Below, one piece after another: positions 24,530 through 33,285 of a DNA stretch of 64,000 nt. Below the pieces are notes generated by a model, which was not told the DNA's origin, made no database searches, and saw only the letters and a program-made list of their open reading frames with translations. Made by a program: the position numbers and the translations under genes. The stretch covers positions 7,068,001-7,132,000 of the forward strand of contig NZ_CP008953.1 in assembly GCF_000732925.1 (NCBI RefSeq), in the 5' to 3' direction. How positions within the stretch are numbered: position 1 is the stretch's first letter; the number at the start of each line of letters is the position of its first letter. The DNA is from Amycolatopsis japonica. GTDB taxonomy: Bacteria > Actinomycetota > Actinomycetes > Mycobacteriales > Pseudonocardiaceae.

Positions 24530-24869
24530 CGGCGACGCCGGCCGTCCCCTGGGCACCGAGGACCTGGTGGCCACCGATTCCCGGCGCACCACCGAAGACG
24601 ACGCGCAGACGTTGTTCGAAAACGTCGACGTCGAGAGGTTCCGCGACAGCTGGCAAGGCATCCAGACGGCCTTTGTGGACGATCCGCGTCGAGCGGTCAA
24701 GGAGGCCGACGAACTCGTCGCGGTGGTGATCCAGAACCTGGCCACGACCTTCGCGGACCACAAGAAGGAACTGGAATCCGCGTGGAGCCAGGGCGAACCG
24801 GCCACCGAAGACCTCCGGATCGCGCTTCGCCGCTACCGGTCGTTCTTCAATCAGTTGCTGAGCGCCTGA
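24447..24869 (+). CDS. Soluble paralogue of the preceding protein
   Basis: The 140-residue protein from ATG 24447 overlaps the upstream gene by 83 nt. It has a disordered acidic N-terminus and the shared core FRDSWQGIQTAFVDDPRRAV then KEADELVAVVI. HKKELESAWSQGEPATEDLR and RYRSFFNQLL follow. These align with EWALIQEQFVDRP...EADRVLVSLM and STEDMREAMKHYREVFEDLL of the neighbour, but the membrane anchor is absent. GGAG lies 9 nt upstream of the ATG. The pair suggests an anchored and a free subunit of one complex, by inference. Confidence 0.75.
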   Translation: MESRPLETEGTERVAGTTERPDEDRTADGDAGRPLGTEDLVATDSRRTTEDDAQTLFENVDVERFRDSWQGIQTAFVDDPRRAVKEADELVAVVIQNLATTFADHKKELESAWSQGEPATEDLRIALRRYRSFFNQLLSA

Positions 24870-24874
24870 CCAAG

Positions 24875-24909
24875 AGCCTCGTGAGTGGTGATCCACTCAC
24901 GAGGCTTTT
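24875..24909. terminator. Bidirectional rho-independent terminator
   Basis: A 14-bp perfect stem AGCCTCGTGAGTGG/CCACTCACGAGGCT with TGAT loop is followed by TTTT. It lies between the converging genes 24447-24869 and 24909-25367. Confidence 0.85.
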
Positions 24910-25367
24910 CAGGCACCGGTGGTCGACCCGGGCCGTACGATCATCAGCACCGTCACCACGGCCCACAGCAGGTTGAACATCCCGGTGTACATCGCCACCC
25001 GCCCCGCGGTGACCGGCGCCGACGGCGGCTCCGCGTCCAGCGCGGCGAGGATCGCGTTCTGCCCGGGCAGCACCAGCAACGCCAGCACACCGGCGGCCGC
25101 GGCGGTCAGCACGATCGACACGATCACCCACGCGTCGCCGAAGACCCGCATGCTTCCCGCCGTCGCCAGCCCGAAGAACGGCACCGCGAGACCGAAAATC
25201 GCGTAGACGCGGCAGATCCGGTTGAGCGCGCGCAGCACCGACAGCCCGGAACCCGGTTCGGCGAAGGCTTTTCGCGCCGCGGCGGGGAACATGCTCGCCG
25301 CGACGGTGACCGGGCCGACCGCGATGACGGCGGCGAGCACGTGGAGGATCAAGAGGATTTTCGACAC
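24909..25367 (-). CDS. Four-helix membrane protein, DUF2269-like
   Basis: The 152-residue protein has hydrophobic helices at about residues 4-26, 55-75, 78-100 and 125-145, starting MSKILLILHVLAAVIAVGPV. The first helix with an H-x-L-A-A-x-x-A-V-G-P pattern resembles DUF2269-type integral membrane proteins. Substrate and role are unknown. Start GTG 25367. Monocistronic. Confidence 0.7.
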   Translation of the reverse strand: MSKILLILHVLAAVIAVGPVTVAASMFPAAARKAFAEPGSGLSVLRALNRICRVYAIFGLAVPFFGLATAGSMRVFGDAWVIVSIVLTAAAAGVLALLVLPGQNAILAALDAEPPSAPVTAGRVAMYTGMFNLLWAVVTVLMIVRPGSTTGA

Positions 25368-25522
25368 GCCACCGAGCCTATGATCATCGCCGAGGTGTCC
25401 GGTACCGGTGTTTTCGACAGATCTCGCAGGATTCCGGCCATCCGGCTACGTCCGGCGACGTACGCGAAGTGCCGCTCGTGAACGGATGTGGCGAAGTCCT
25501 CCCCGCGACACCATTCGTCACC

Positions 25523-26419
25523 ATGAACCTTCCCGTGGACACAGACGAACTCACGAAACGGTACGGCGAACAACTCGCCGTCGACCGGATGAAACTGACC
25601 GTGCTGCCCGGCGAGATCTACGGATTCCTCGGCCCGAACGGCGCAGGCAAGACGACGACGTTGCGGATGCTGCTGGGCCTCGTCCGGCCCACCTCCGGCA
25701 GCGTCCGGCTGTTCGGCAGGCCGCCCGGTGACCTCGATGGGGTCGGCGCGCTGATCGAATCGCCGGGGTTCTACCCCTACCTCTCCGGCTCGGACAATCT
25801 CAAGGTATTGGCCCGCTACAGCGGAACGGATCCGCTCCGCGTCGGCGAAGTGCTCGCGATGGTCGACCTCGCCGATCGCGGCAAGGACCGGTACTCCACC
25901 TATTCGCTCGGCATGAGGCAGCGGCTCGGTGTCGCGGCGGCACTGCTGAAGGACCCGCGGCTGCTGATCCTCGACGAGCCGACCAACGGGCTCGACCCGG
26001 CCGGGATGGCCGACATGCGGGTGCTGATCCGGCGGCTCGGCGCGGAGGGCTGCACCGTGCTGCTGTCGAGCCATCTGCTGGGCGAGGTCCAGCAGATCTG
26101 CGACCGCGTCGGCGTCGTCTCCCGCGGGCGGCTGGTCGCGGAGAACACCGTCGCCGAACTCCGCGGCGGCACGGTGCTGCACATCGAGTCCGACGAGATC
26201 GTGCGTGCCGCCGATCTGGTGCGGCGCCGGATCGGCGCGGAGAACGTGCGCGAGAGCGGGACCGGGCTCGATCTGACCGTCGACCCGGAACGCGCGGCGT
26301 GGCTCAACCGCGAACTCGTCACGGAAGGGATCGCGGTCCGTGAACTGCACGTCCGCGAACGGGATCTGGAACAGGTCTTCTTCGAGCTCACCGGAGAGGT
26401 GGCAGGTCATGTGGGGTAG
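25523..26419 (+). CDS. ABC exporter ATP-binding protein
   Basis: The 298-residue protein has Walker A GPNGAGKTTTLR (about residue 38), the ABC signature YSLGMRQRLGVA and Walker B LLILDEPTNGLDP, then a CcmA/NatA-type C-terminal regulatory segment. It powers export by the next-gene permease. The start is uncertain: ATG 25523 keeps the usual N-terminus (DELTKRYG) but lacks a clear Shine-Dalgarno sequence, and upstream GTGs exist. The cargo is unknown. Confidence 0.88.
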   Translation: MNLPVDTDELTKRYGEQLAVDRMKLTVLPGEIYGFLGPNGAGKTTTLRMLLGLVRPTSGSVRLFGRPPGDLDGVGALIESPGFYPYLSGSDNLKVLARYSGTDPLRVGEVLAMVDLADRGKDRYSTYSLGMRQRLGVAAALLKDPRLLILDEPTNGLDPAGMADMRVLIRRLGAEGCTVLLSSHLLGEVQQICDRVGVVSRGRLVAENTVAELRGGTVLHIESDEIVRAADLVRRRIGAENVRESGTGLDLTVDPERAAWLNRELVTEGIAVRELHVRERDLEQVFFELTGEVAGHVG

Positions 26420-27233
26420 CTGCACCGCCGAGCTGGCGAAACTCGTCCGGCGTCCGGCGAACTGGTTCATGCTGGGGATCGCGGTCGTGCTCGGCCTGAC
26501 GTTCACCTACCTGCTGCCGCTCGCGGGCGCGGCGGGTTCGTCGAGCGGAGCTCCCGGTACCGATCGCGGGCTGGCCGCGACCCTGCCGTCCAACCTGGTC
26601 GGCAACGCGATCGGCGGACTGCCGGTGTTCCTCGGGGCGATCCTGCTCGTGCTCGGGGTGCTGGCCGTCGGCACCGAATACGGCTGGAGCACCTGGAAGA
26701 CCGTTCTGACGCAAGGACCTTCGCGACTGACCGTCTACAGTGGAAAGTTGTTCGCGCTGGCCGTCGCGTCGCTGACCGTCGTCGTGACGAGCTTCGCGAC
26801 CGGCGCGATCACGAGCGCGCTGATCGCCTCTTCGGAAGGCGAGCCGATGAACTGGCCGTCGTTCGGATCACTGCTGACGGGGATCGGTGCCGGTTGGCTC
26901 ATCGCGATGACCTGGGCGGCACTCGGCGCGGCGCTCGCCATCGCGATGCGTGGGGTCGCGCTACCGATCGGGCTCGGCCTGGTGTGGCTGCTGGTGGTGC
27001 AGAACCTGCTGTTCGGGGTCGCGGCCCCGCTGGTGGACTGGGTCGGCACGCTTCAGCTGGCGCTGCCGGGAGCCAACGCCGGTTCGCTGGCGGCGTCGCT
27101 CGGCGCTTCGGGCGCGACGCCGGGCGTCGGGGAACTCGTCAGCGCCTCTCAGGCGACGTTGGTGGTAGCCGGCTACCTGGTGGTCTTCGCCGGCCTCGGC
27201 GGCTGGCTGCTGCGGCGCCGGGATGTCCTCTGA
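26409..27233 (+). CDS. ABC-2-type exporter permease
   Basis: The 274-residue protein has six hydrophobic segments, beginning ELAKLVRRPANWFMLGIAVV, and a central GTEYGWSTWKTVLTQGPSR motif typical of ABC-2 permeases next to NatA-like ATPases. It overlaps the ATPase gene by 11 nt, with a GGAGAGGTGGCAGGTC ribosome-binding region. A bidirectional terminator follows 3 nt after its stop. Confidence 0.86.
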   Translation: MWGSCTAELAKLVRRPANWFMLGIAVVLGLTFTYLLPLAGAAGSSSGAPGTDRGLAATLPSNLVGNAIGGLPVFLGAILLVLGVLAVGTEYGWSTWKTVLTQGPSRLTVYSGKLFALAVASLTVVVTSFATGAITSALIASSEGEPMNWPSFGSLLTGIGAGWLIAMTWAALGAALAIAMRGVALPIGLGLVWLLVVQNLLFGVAAPLVDWVGTLQLALPGANAGSLAASLGASGATPGVGELVSASQATLVVAGYLVVFAGLGGWLLRRRDVL

Positions 27234-27235
27234 AA

Positions 27236-27290
27236 GTCCGTGAAGGCCTCCTTCCCTACCCTCAAGGTAGTGAAGGAGGCCTTCACGGAC
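27236..27290. terminator. Bidirectional hairpin terminator (GTGAAGGCCTCCTT family)
   Basis: A perfect 19-bp stem (27236-27254/27272-27290) encloses a nested CTACC/GGTAG mini-stem. It separates the converging permease and aldo/keto reductase genes. Confidence 0.8.
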
Positions 27291-27292
27291 GG

Positions 27293-28150
27293 CTAGGCGA
27301 GGGCGTCGAGGTCGACCAGGACGTCCGCGGGCAGCTCCAGGTCCGCGGCGGCGACGTTCTCCCGCAGGTGCGCGGGCGAGGACGTGCCCGGGATCAGCAG
27401 GATGTTCGGCGACCGCTGGAGCAGCCACGCGAGCGCGACCTGCATCGGCGTCGCGTCGACCCGGCGGGCACAGTCGTCGAGCACGCCGGACTGCAGCGGC
27501 GTGAACCCGCCGAGCGGGAAGTACGGCACGAACGGGATGTTGATGGCCGCGAGGGCGTCGAGGAGCCCGTCGTTGGCGCGGTTCGCGACGTTGTACTCGT
27601 TCTGCACGCAGACGACCGGCGCGATGGCGCGCGCTTCCTTGACCTGCTCCGCCGACACGTGGCTCAGGCCGAGGTGCCGGATCAGGCCCTGCTGCTGAAG
27701 CTCGGCGAGCACCTCGAACGGCTCCGTGATCGAGACCGGGATCGGGAAGACGCCGTGCTCCCCCGCGAGCCGCAGGTTGACCACGTCGAGCACGTCGAGG
27801 CCGAGGTTGCGCAGGTTGTCGTGGACCGCGGACGTCAGCTCCTCGCGCGAGAGCGCCGACGGCCAGCCCTTGTCCGGGGACCGCTTCGCGCCGACCTTCG
27901 TGACGATGTGCAGCTCGTCCGGGTACGGATGCAGGGCCTCGCGGATCAGCTCGTTGGTCGTGTGCGGACCGTAGAAGTCGCTCGTGTCGATGTGGGTCAC
28001 GCCCAGCTCGACCGCCTCGCGGAGGACCGCGATCGCGGCGTCGCGGTCGCTCGGCGGGCCCCAGATGCCGGGGCCGGACAGCCGCATGGCGCCGTAGCCC
28101 ATCCGGCTCACGGTGAGATCGCCGAGGGTGTGGGTGCCGCCTGGGCTCAT
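27293..28150 (-). CDS. Aldo/keto reductase
   Basis: The 285-residue TIM-barrel NADPH oxidoreductase has Asp and Tyr of the tetrad in HIDTSDFYGPH, and Lys in HIVTKVG. The position normally held by His reads VVNLRLAG, which I recall from YdbC/PdxI-like pyridoxal reductases; the end motif is PGTSSPAHLREN. It reduces an aldehyde or ketone. ATG 28150 has AAGGAG 7 nt upstream. The TetR gene upstream is on the same strand but separated by a repeat, so linkage is loose. Confidence 0.86.
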   Translation of the reverse strand: MSPGGTHTLGDLTVSRMGYGAMRLSGPGIWGPPSDRDAAIAVLREAVELGVTHIDTSDFYGPHTTNELIREALHPYPDELHIVTKVGAKRSPDKGWPSALSREELTSAVHDNLRNLGLDVLDVVNLRLAGEHGVFPIPVSITEPFEVLAELQQQGLIRHLGLSHVSAEQVKEARAIAPVVCVQNEYNVANRANDGLLDALAAINIPFVPYFPLGGFTPLQSGVLDDCARRVDATPMQVALAWLLQRSPNILLIPGTSSPAHLRENVAAADLELPADVLVDLDALA

Positions 28151-28218
28151 GATCGCTCCTTGTACGAGTGGGTTCCGCTCACCTTAGGCAGGTTCTCGCC
28201 GACCGGCGCGTGCGGGAA

Positions 28219-28243
28219 GGGAGCAAGGGACCTTTGCTACCAC
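28219..28243. repeat. Dispersed palindromic element (copy 2), supplying the TetR stop codon
   Basis: Same core as copy 1. The TAG at 28239-28237 that ends the TetR gene, and its last codon TGG, lie inside the element. Confidence 0.8.
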
Positions 28244-28914
28244 TCGGGGCTCTGACCTGCGCGAACGACCAGGCCGACCAGCTGGTTCGCCAGCCCCTCG
28301 GTCAACCCGTCGACGAACATCGCGTGGCCGGTGGGCGCTCCGCGTTCGGCCAGGACCGTCGCCACGGCCTCTCCTGGGTTCGCGTAGGGCCACAGTCCCG
28401 CGACGAGGATGAAGACGGCCTTCGCGAAATAGCCGGCCGCTTCGGCGTCCAACGCGACTTGAGTGCGGACGATGTCGGCGAGCCGTTCGGTCCGTTCGCC
28501 GGCCCGCGTCTTGAACGTCCGCGCGGTCTCGACGGAGATGTTGCGTTCCAGCACGGCGGCCATCGTGCTGATCAGCTCGCAGAGCAGGCGCTGCCGCGAG
28601 ATCGACGTCGCGATGACGGTGGCGACTCGCTCGTAGCCGGGGCCGTCGAGGGCGCTCAGCTCGCCTTCGAGTTCGTCGAGCCACGACACCCAGACCGAGT
28701 CCAAGACCTCCAGGAAAATCGCCTCACGGCTGTCGAAGTACCGCAGCACGTTCGACTTCGCCAGGCCCACCCGATCGCTCAGTTCCCGCAGGCTGATCCG
28801 GGAGACGGGCCGCTCGGCCAGGAGTTCGCGCGCCACGCCGAGGATCACCGCACGCCGGGCCTCGACCTGTTCCGGCCGCCGTGCGCGCTGGAAGTCGGGT
28901 GCCACGCGGCGCAC
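28237..28914 (-). CDS. TetR-family transcriptional regulator
   Basis: The 225-residue protein has the HTH RAVILGVARELLAERPVSRI, then LRELSDRVGLAKSNVLRYF at about residues 42-60, followed by a helical effector domain ending SPEW. Start GTG 28914 (GTG 28905 is an alternative). It is upstream of, and on the same strand as, the aldo/keto reductase, with the palindromic repeat between them, so its target is not evident. Confidence 0.83.
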   Translation of the reverse strand: MRRVAPDFQRARRPEQVEARRAVILGVARELLAERPVSRISLRELSDRVGLAKSNVLRYFDSREAIFLEVLDSVWVSWLDELEGELSALDGPGYERVATVIATSISRQRLLCELISTMAAVLERNISVETARTFKTRAGERTERLADIVRTQVALDAEAAGYFAKAVFILVAGLWPYANPGEAVATVLAERGAPTGHAMFVDGLTEGLANQLVGLVVRAGQSPEW

Positions 28915-28934
28915 GGTACCAGACCACCCGGCTG

Positions 28935-29348
28935 TTATTCGGCGTTCGCGGACCTCCGCGCCTGCACCCGCTTGTAGCTCCAGATCAGCAACGCGAACAG
29001 GATGAGCCCGGAAAGGATCAAACTCGATCCGCTGCTCCAGCCCGCGAGGGGCAATCCCGGCACCAGACCCCAGACGATCCCGGCGGCCAGCAGCCCCAGC
29101 CCCGCCAGCACCGAACCGGCGATGCGCAGCGGGGATGAAACGCTGTCCTCGGCCGCCTTCATCGCCCTGTCGCGGATCGGATCGACGTACTTTTCCACCG
29201 CGGGGAACTCCGAGGCCAGCACGAGCAGACCCGCGAGCACCAGCAGCAACCCGGGCCCGGGCAGCACGAGCAGCGCGATACCGACCGCCAGCAGGATGAT
29301 GCCCGCGATCAGGATCAGGGCCTGCTTCACGGGTTTTCCGATGCCCAC
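28935..29348 (-). CDS. PGPGW-family membrane protein
   Basis: The 137-residue protein has the family motif LLVLPGPGLLLVLAGLLVLASEF near residues 27-49, flanked by a first helix (ALILIAGIILLAVGIALLVL) and two C-terminal helices (AGSVLAGLGLLAAGIVWGLV and LILSGLILFALLIWSY). The PGPGW family is of unknown function. GTG 29348 has GAGGAG 6 nt upstream. Monocistronic. Confidence 0.82.
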   Translation of the reverse strand: MGIGKPVKQALILIAGIILLAVGIALLVLPGPGLLLVLAGLLVLASEFPAVEKYVDPIRDRAMKAAEDSVSSPLRIAGSVLAGLGLLAAGIVWGLVPGLPLAGWSSGSSLILSGLILFALLIWSYKRVQARRSANAE

Positions 29349-29476
29349 CGTCGTCTCCTCGCCGTCGTCCCTTTCCGTCGATTGTGCCGGTCGGGACGGG
29401 AAAGCGCTGGTCCTGACGGTCTGTTTCGGAGGAGACCGTTCGTCGGGGTGATGAACTGTTCGACCAAGGAGGACCG

Positions 29477-29818
29477 ATGCGCTACATGTTGCTGATCTGC
29501 GGGACGCCGTTCCCCGGTGCGGACGACTGTGAAGACCCGCTGGACGAACGGACCCAGGAATGGGTCGACGAGATGACCGCTCGCGGAGTGCGGTTGTCCG
29601 GCAGCAGGCTCCGGTCGGCGGCCACCGCGACCACCGTGCGCCACCGCGACGGCGAACTGCTCGTCTCGGACGGGCCGTTCGCGGAGACGAAGGAACAGAT
29701 CCTCGGCTACGACCTGATCGAGTGCGCCGATCTCGACGAGGCGATCGAGGTCGTGTCGAAGCATCCGGTCGCCAAGTTCGCGACCATCGAGATCCGGCCG
29801 GTCTGGCCGACCGCCTGA
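29477..29818 (+). CDS. YCII-related (DGPF-domain) protein
   Basis: The 113-residue ferredoxin-like protein has YMLLICG at the N-terminus and VSDGPFAETKEQILGYDLIE, the DGPF signature, followed by EIRPVWP. Such proteins are often encoded next to ECF sigma factors; none is seen here. Start ATG 29477 has AAGGAGG 4 nt upstream. Catalysis has not been shown for most members. Confidence 0.88.
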   Translation: MRYMLLICGTPFPGADDCEDPLDERTQEWVDEMTARGVRLSGSRLRSAATATTVRHRDGELLVSDGPFAETKEQILGYDLIECADLDEAIEVVSKHPVAKFATIEIRPVWPTA

Positions 29819-29906
29819 ACGCGCCTTGTGACGTGGCCGTGGGTGTTTGCTGACCTGCGGGGCTTGGCCTCGTCCCGCCGCCGTAGTGGAGCCGATATCG
29901 GTGAGC

Positions 29907-29945
29907 GGGGAGGATTCGGGACGTCCAACGTCCCAAATCCTCCCC
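29907..29945. terminator. 18-bp hairpin after the YCII gene
   Basis: The arms 29907-29924 (GGGGAGGATTCGGGACGT) and 29928-29945 pair with one mismatch. The 255-nt gap 29819-30073 contains this hairpin and the start of the next repeat, and no gene. Confidence 0.65.
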
Positions 29946-30056
29946 ACTCGACCCGTGCCGCGGCGAGCGTCCGATGTCATCGAACTCCGAGACCCGCGCG
30001 CCCTTCGACGAACGGCCGAGCTGGCGAACCCCGAACGCGCCTCGTGAGCACAAAGA

Positions 30057-30078
30057 GAGCAAAGGTCCCTTGCTCACC
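30057..30078. repeat. Dispersed palindromic element (copy 3), supplying a stop codon
   Basis: GAGCAAAGGTCCCTTGCTC copy in inverse orientation; the TGA of the FMN reductase gene (30076-30074) lies inside it. Confidence 0.75.
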
Positions 30079-30655
30079 CACCGGCCAGCAGCTGCTCGAA
30101 CGGCACGAACCCGCTCTCCGGAGCCCCGGCCGGCGAATCCGAAGACAGCCGCGAGGCGAACTCCCGCCCCGCCCGCGACGCCCGCTTGTCGAGGTCGCCC
30201 GGAGACGCCCAGTCCGACGAAGCCGCGTACACCGCCGTCGCGACGGGCTCGGCGCGAAGGTAGGCGAAGAGCGGACGCAGCGCGAAGTCGAGCACCAGCG
30301 AGTGCCGTTCGGTCCCGCCGGTGGCACCGACCAGCACCGGCTTCCCGTCGAGCGCCTTCTGGTCCAGCACGTCGAAGAACGACTTGAACAGCCCGCTGTA
30401 CGACGCGGTGAACACCGGTGTCACGGCGATCAGGCCGTCCGCGGTGGTCACCGTGTCGATGGCCGCCCGCAGGGCCGGGGAGGGGAACCCGGTCAGCATG
30501 TTCTTCGTGACGTCGACGGCCAGATCGCGGAGTTCGATCACCTCGATCTTCACGTCCGGCAGCGCGACGGAAACCGCCGCGGCGAGTTTGTCGGCGAGCA
30601 GCCGCGTCGAGGACGGCTGACTCAATCCCGCGGTGACGACAGCGATCGTGGTCAT
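30074..30655 (-). CDS. NADPH-dependent FMN reductase, CE1759-like partner of an LLM monooxygenase
   Basis: The 193-residue flavodoxin-fold protein has TAGLSQPSSTRLLADKL (phosphate-binding loop for FMN) and ITPVF-type TPVFTASYSGLFKSFFDVLD. It would supply reduced FMN to the luciferase-like enzyme encoded just upstream, whose gene overlaps by 4 nt (ATGA). The pair matches the CE1758/CE1759 'duo' known in Corynebacterineae. ATG 30655. Confidence 0.85.
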   Translation of the reverse strand: MTTIAVVTAGLSQPSSTRLLADKLAAAVSVALPDVKIEVIELRDLAVDVTKNMLTGFPSPALRAAIDTVTTADGLIAVTPVFTASYSGLFKSFFDVLDQKALDGKPVLVGATGGTERHSLVLDFALRPLFAYLRAEPVATAVYAASSDWASPGDLDKRASRAGREFASRLSSDSPAGAPESGFVPFEQLLAGG

Positions 30656-31725
30656 GCCAAGACCTCCAAACGAGAAGCGTGCGTAGGGGCTTCCGGAACG
30701 TGAGAAGGACGAAGCGAGTCGAGTTCCTTGCGCAGCACCGGGATCACGTGCTCGCCCAGCAGGTCGAGCTGTTCCAGCACGGTCTTCAGCGGCAAGCCGG
30801 CGTGGTCCATCAGGAACAGCTGACGCTGGTAGTCGCCGAAGTGCTCGCGGAAGCTCAGCGTCTTGTCGATCACCTCTTGCGGGCTGCCGACGGTCAGCGG
30901 CGTCTGCTCGGTGAACTCCTCCAGCGACGGCCCGTGCCCGTACACCGGCGCGTTGTCGAAGTACGGCCGGAACTCCCGCACCGCGTCCTGCGACTTGGGC
31001 CGCAGGAACACCTGTCCGCCCAGTCCGACGATGGCCTGGTCCGCCTTGCCGTGCCCGTAGTGCTCGTACCGCTCGCGGTAGAGGTCGATCAGCGCCTGGA
31101 AGTGCTCCTTCGGCCAGAAGATGTGGTTCGCGAAGAACCCGTCGCCGTAGTAGGCGGCCTGCTCCGCGATCTCCGGGCTGCGGATCGAGCCGTGCCAGAC
31201 GAACGGCGGGACACCGTCGAGCGGCCGCGGCGTCGAGGTGAACTCCTGCAGCGGCGTCCGGAACTTGCCGGACCAGCTGACCACGTCCTCGCGCCACAAC
31301 CGGTGCAGCAGGTGGTAGTTCTCGATGGCCAGCGGGATCCCCTGCCGGATGTCCTGCCCGAACCACGGGTACACCGGGCCGGTGTTGCCGCGTCCCATCA
31401 TCAGGTCGACGCGGCCGTCGGCGAGGTGCTGCAGCATCGCGAAGTCTTCGGCGATCTTCACCGGGTCGTTCGTGGTGATCAGCGTGGTCGACGTGGAAAG
31501 GATGATCTTCGACGTCTGCGCGGCGATGTAGCCGAGCATCGTCGTCGGCGACGAAGGCACGAAGGGCGGGTTGTGGTGCTCGCCGGTCGCGAAGACGTCG
31601 AGACCGACCTCTTCGGCCTTGAGCGCGATCCGCACCATCGCCTTGATCCGCTCGTACTCGCTGGGCGCCTCCCCGGTGGTCGGGTCGGTCGTCACATCGC
31701 CCACCGTGAAGATTCCGAACTGCAT
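30652..31725 (-). CDS. LLM-class flavin-dependent monooxygenase, CE1758-like
   Basis: The 357-residue TIM-barrel protein has EVGLDVFATGEHHNPPF, the STSTTLITTNDPVKIAEDFA barrel strand and HLADGRVDLMMGRGN, all typical of bacterial luciferase-like monooxygenases. With the FMN reductase it forms a two-component system using FMNH2 and O2; the substrate is unknown. ATG 31725 has GGAGCAGG upstream, and a palindrome lies at 31756-31767. Confidence 0.88.
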   Translation of the reverse strand: MQFGIFTVGDVTTDPTTGEAPSEYERIKAMVRIALKAEEVGLDVFATGEHHNPPFVPSSPTTMLGYIAAQTSKIILSTSTTLITTNDPVKIAEDFAMLQHLADGRVDLMMGRGNTGPVYPWFGQDIRQGIPLAIENYHLLHRLWREDVVSWSGKFRTPLQEFTSTPRPLDGVPPFVWHGSIRSPEIAEQAAYYGDGFFANHIFWPKEHFQALIDLYRERYEHYGHGKADQAIVGLGGQVFLRPKSQDAVREFRPYFDNAPVYGHGPSLEEFTEQTPLTVGSPQEVIDKTLSFREHFGDYQRQLFLMDHAGLPLKTVLEQLDLLGEHVIPVLRKELDSLRPSHVPEAPTHASRLEVLA

Positions 31726-31755
31726 GACCTGCTCCCTAGGCCGGGGTTACGTTGC

Positions 31756-31767
31756 TTGAGCGTTCAA
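31756..31767. promoter_or_regulatory. Possible operator of the flavin monooxygenase pair
   Basis: TTGAGCGTTCAA is a near-palindrome (10 of 12 positions) 31 nt before the monooxygenase ATG. The TTGA-n4-TCAA form is typical of MarR-type sites, but no MarR gene is in the window. Confidence 0.35.
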
Positions 31768-31860
31768 CTTCACGCACGCAAGAAGTATTCCAGACCATCG
31801 ACGCGGGCTGAAAGGGTGACTTGATCGGCCCCGAAAGTGACCGCCCCCACACTCGAATCC

Positions 31861-33285
31861 ATGTGGCTCACCTCCCTGCTTGTGACAACGTTGACATTCG
31901 CTCTCACGCCGGCCACCACCACTCCCGAACCCACCGTCGCGGCGACGATCTGCGCCAAGTACTGCGACAGCCGCGACCCCGCTTTGGCCGTCGGCGAAAG
32001 AAGACCCGGCACGGCGTCCGTCTGGGGCCGCGGCATCACGCTGCACCTCTCCGACGGCGACGACATGGGCTGGGGCGGCATCGCCAACGGAGACCCCGGC
32101 GACGAAGTCTGGCTCGACCGCTCCTTCGACGGCGGCCGCACCTGGGCGGCCGACAGCCGGATCGGCGACACGAAGGTCCCCGACGGCCAACGCGGCTGGC
32201 GCACCCTGATGTTCAACGTCGACGACCCCGCCACCCACCGCTTCGGCGCCCTGCGCGCCTGCGGAAAGGCCGGCAACCGGCCGGAAATCGCCTGCACGCC
32301 GTGGTTCCGCACCACGGTCGCCGCCAAGGACCGCACCGAAGCCGCGGCGACCGCGCTCATGCAGTTCTACGACAACGGCACGGGACTCTGGCAGACCACG
32401 GGCTGGTGGAACTCGGCGAACGCGCTCACCGCGATCCTCGACTACAGCACGCGAACCGGTTCGCAGAACTACCGCTACGCCATCGGAAACACCTTCGACC
32501 GCAACCGTGGCGACAACTTCACGAACGAATACATCGACGACACCGGCTGGTGGGCGCTCGCCTGGATCCGCGCCTACGACCTCACGAAGGACCGCCGCTA
32601 CCTCGACACCGCCGTCATCGCGGCGGACTACATGTACTCCTACCGTGACGGGACCTGCGGCGGCGGACTCTGGTGGTCGACGGCGAAGACGTACAAGAAC
32701 GCCGTCACCAACGAGCTGTACGTCAAGGTGGCCGCCTCACTGCACAACCGGATCCCCGGCGACACGCGTCAGCTCGCGCGGGCACGCGAGGTCTGGGACT
32801 GGTTCCGCGCGAGCGGCATGATCAACGGGAACGCCCTGATCAACGACGGCCTGAACGCCTCCTGCGCCAACAACGGCCAGGCCGTCTGGAGTTACAACCA
32901 GGGCATCGTCCTCGGCGCGCTCGTCGAACTGCGGCGCGCGACCGGTGACGCCACCCTGCTCACCACGGCCCGGCGGCTCGCGGACGCCTCCACCACGACG
33001 TCGCTCCTGCACTCGGACGGGATCCTGCGCGACCCGTGCGAATCCGGCGACTGCGGGGCCGACGGGCCGTCGTTCAAGGGCGCGTACGCCAGGGGCCTCG
33101 GCGAGCTCGACCGGGCGCTGGCGGGCAGGCCGTACCGCGCTTACCTGACGCGCCAAGCGAACTCGACGATCGCGAACAACCGCACGTCGCTCGATCAGCA
33201 CGGCCTGCGCTGGGCGGGACCGGTCGACAAGATCGACGCCGCCCGTCAGCACAGCGCGCTGGAGGTCCTCACGGCAGCTCTCTGA
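31861..33285 (+). CDS. Secreted GH76 glycoside hydrolase (alpha-1,6-mannanase type)
   Basis: The 474-residue precursor begins with a signal-like MWLTSLLVTTLTFALTPATTT. About 120 residues follow that I do not recognise and that contain DDMGWGGIANGDPGD. The (alpha/alpha)6 GH76 domain then carries the catalytic Asp pair in YIDDTGWWALAWIRAYD and the NAVTNELYVKVAA and YNQGIVLGALVEL helices. GH76 enzymes cleave alpha-1,6-mannan in fungal walls or in mycobacterial-type lipomannan. GTG 31837 is an alternative start 8 residues upstream. It overlaps the next gene's 3' end by 17 bp. Confidence 0.85.
   Translation: MWLTSLLVTTLTFALTPATTTPEPTVAATICAKYCDSRDPALAVGERRPGTASVWGRGITLHLSDGDDMGWGGIANGDPGDEVWLDRSFDGGRTWAADSRIGDTKVPDGQRGWRTLMFNVDDPATHRFGALRACGKAGNRPEIACTPWFRTTVAAKDRTEAAATALMQFYDNGTGLWQTTGWWNSANALTAILDYSTRTGSQNYRYAIGNTFDRNRGDNFTNEYIDDTGWWALAWIRAYDLTKDRRYLDTAVIAADYMYSYRDGTCGGGLWWSTAKTYKNAVTNELYVKVAASLHNRIPGDTRQLARAREVWDWFRASGMINGNALINDGLNASCANNGQAVWSYNQGIVLGALVELRRATGDATLLTTARRLADASTTTSLLHSDGILRDPCESGDCGADGPSFKGAYARGLGELDRALAGRPYRAYLTRQANSTIANNRTSLDQHGLRWAGPVDKIDAARQHSALEVLTAAL

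Noticed and set aside
30652..31366. Long extension of the FMN reductase frame upstream into the monooxygenase gene
   Set aside because: That part is Arg/Ala-rich shadow; the coupled ATG at 30655 is the natural start.
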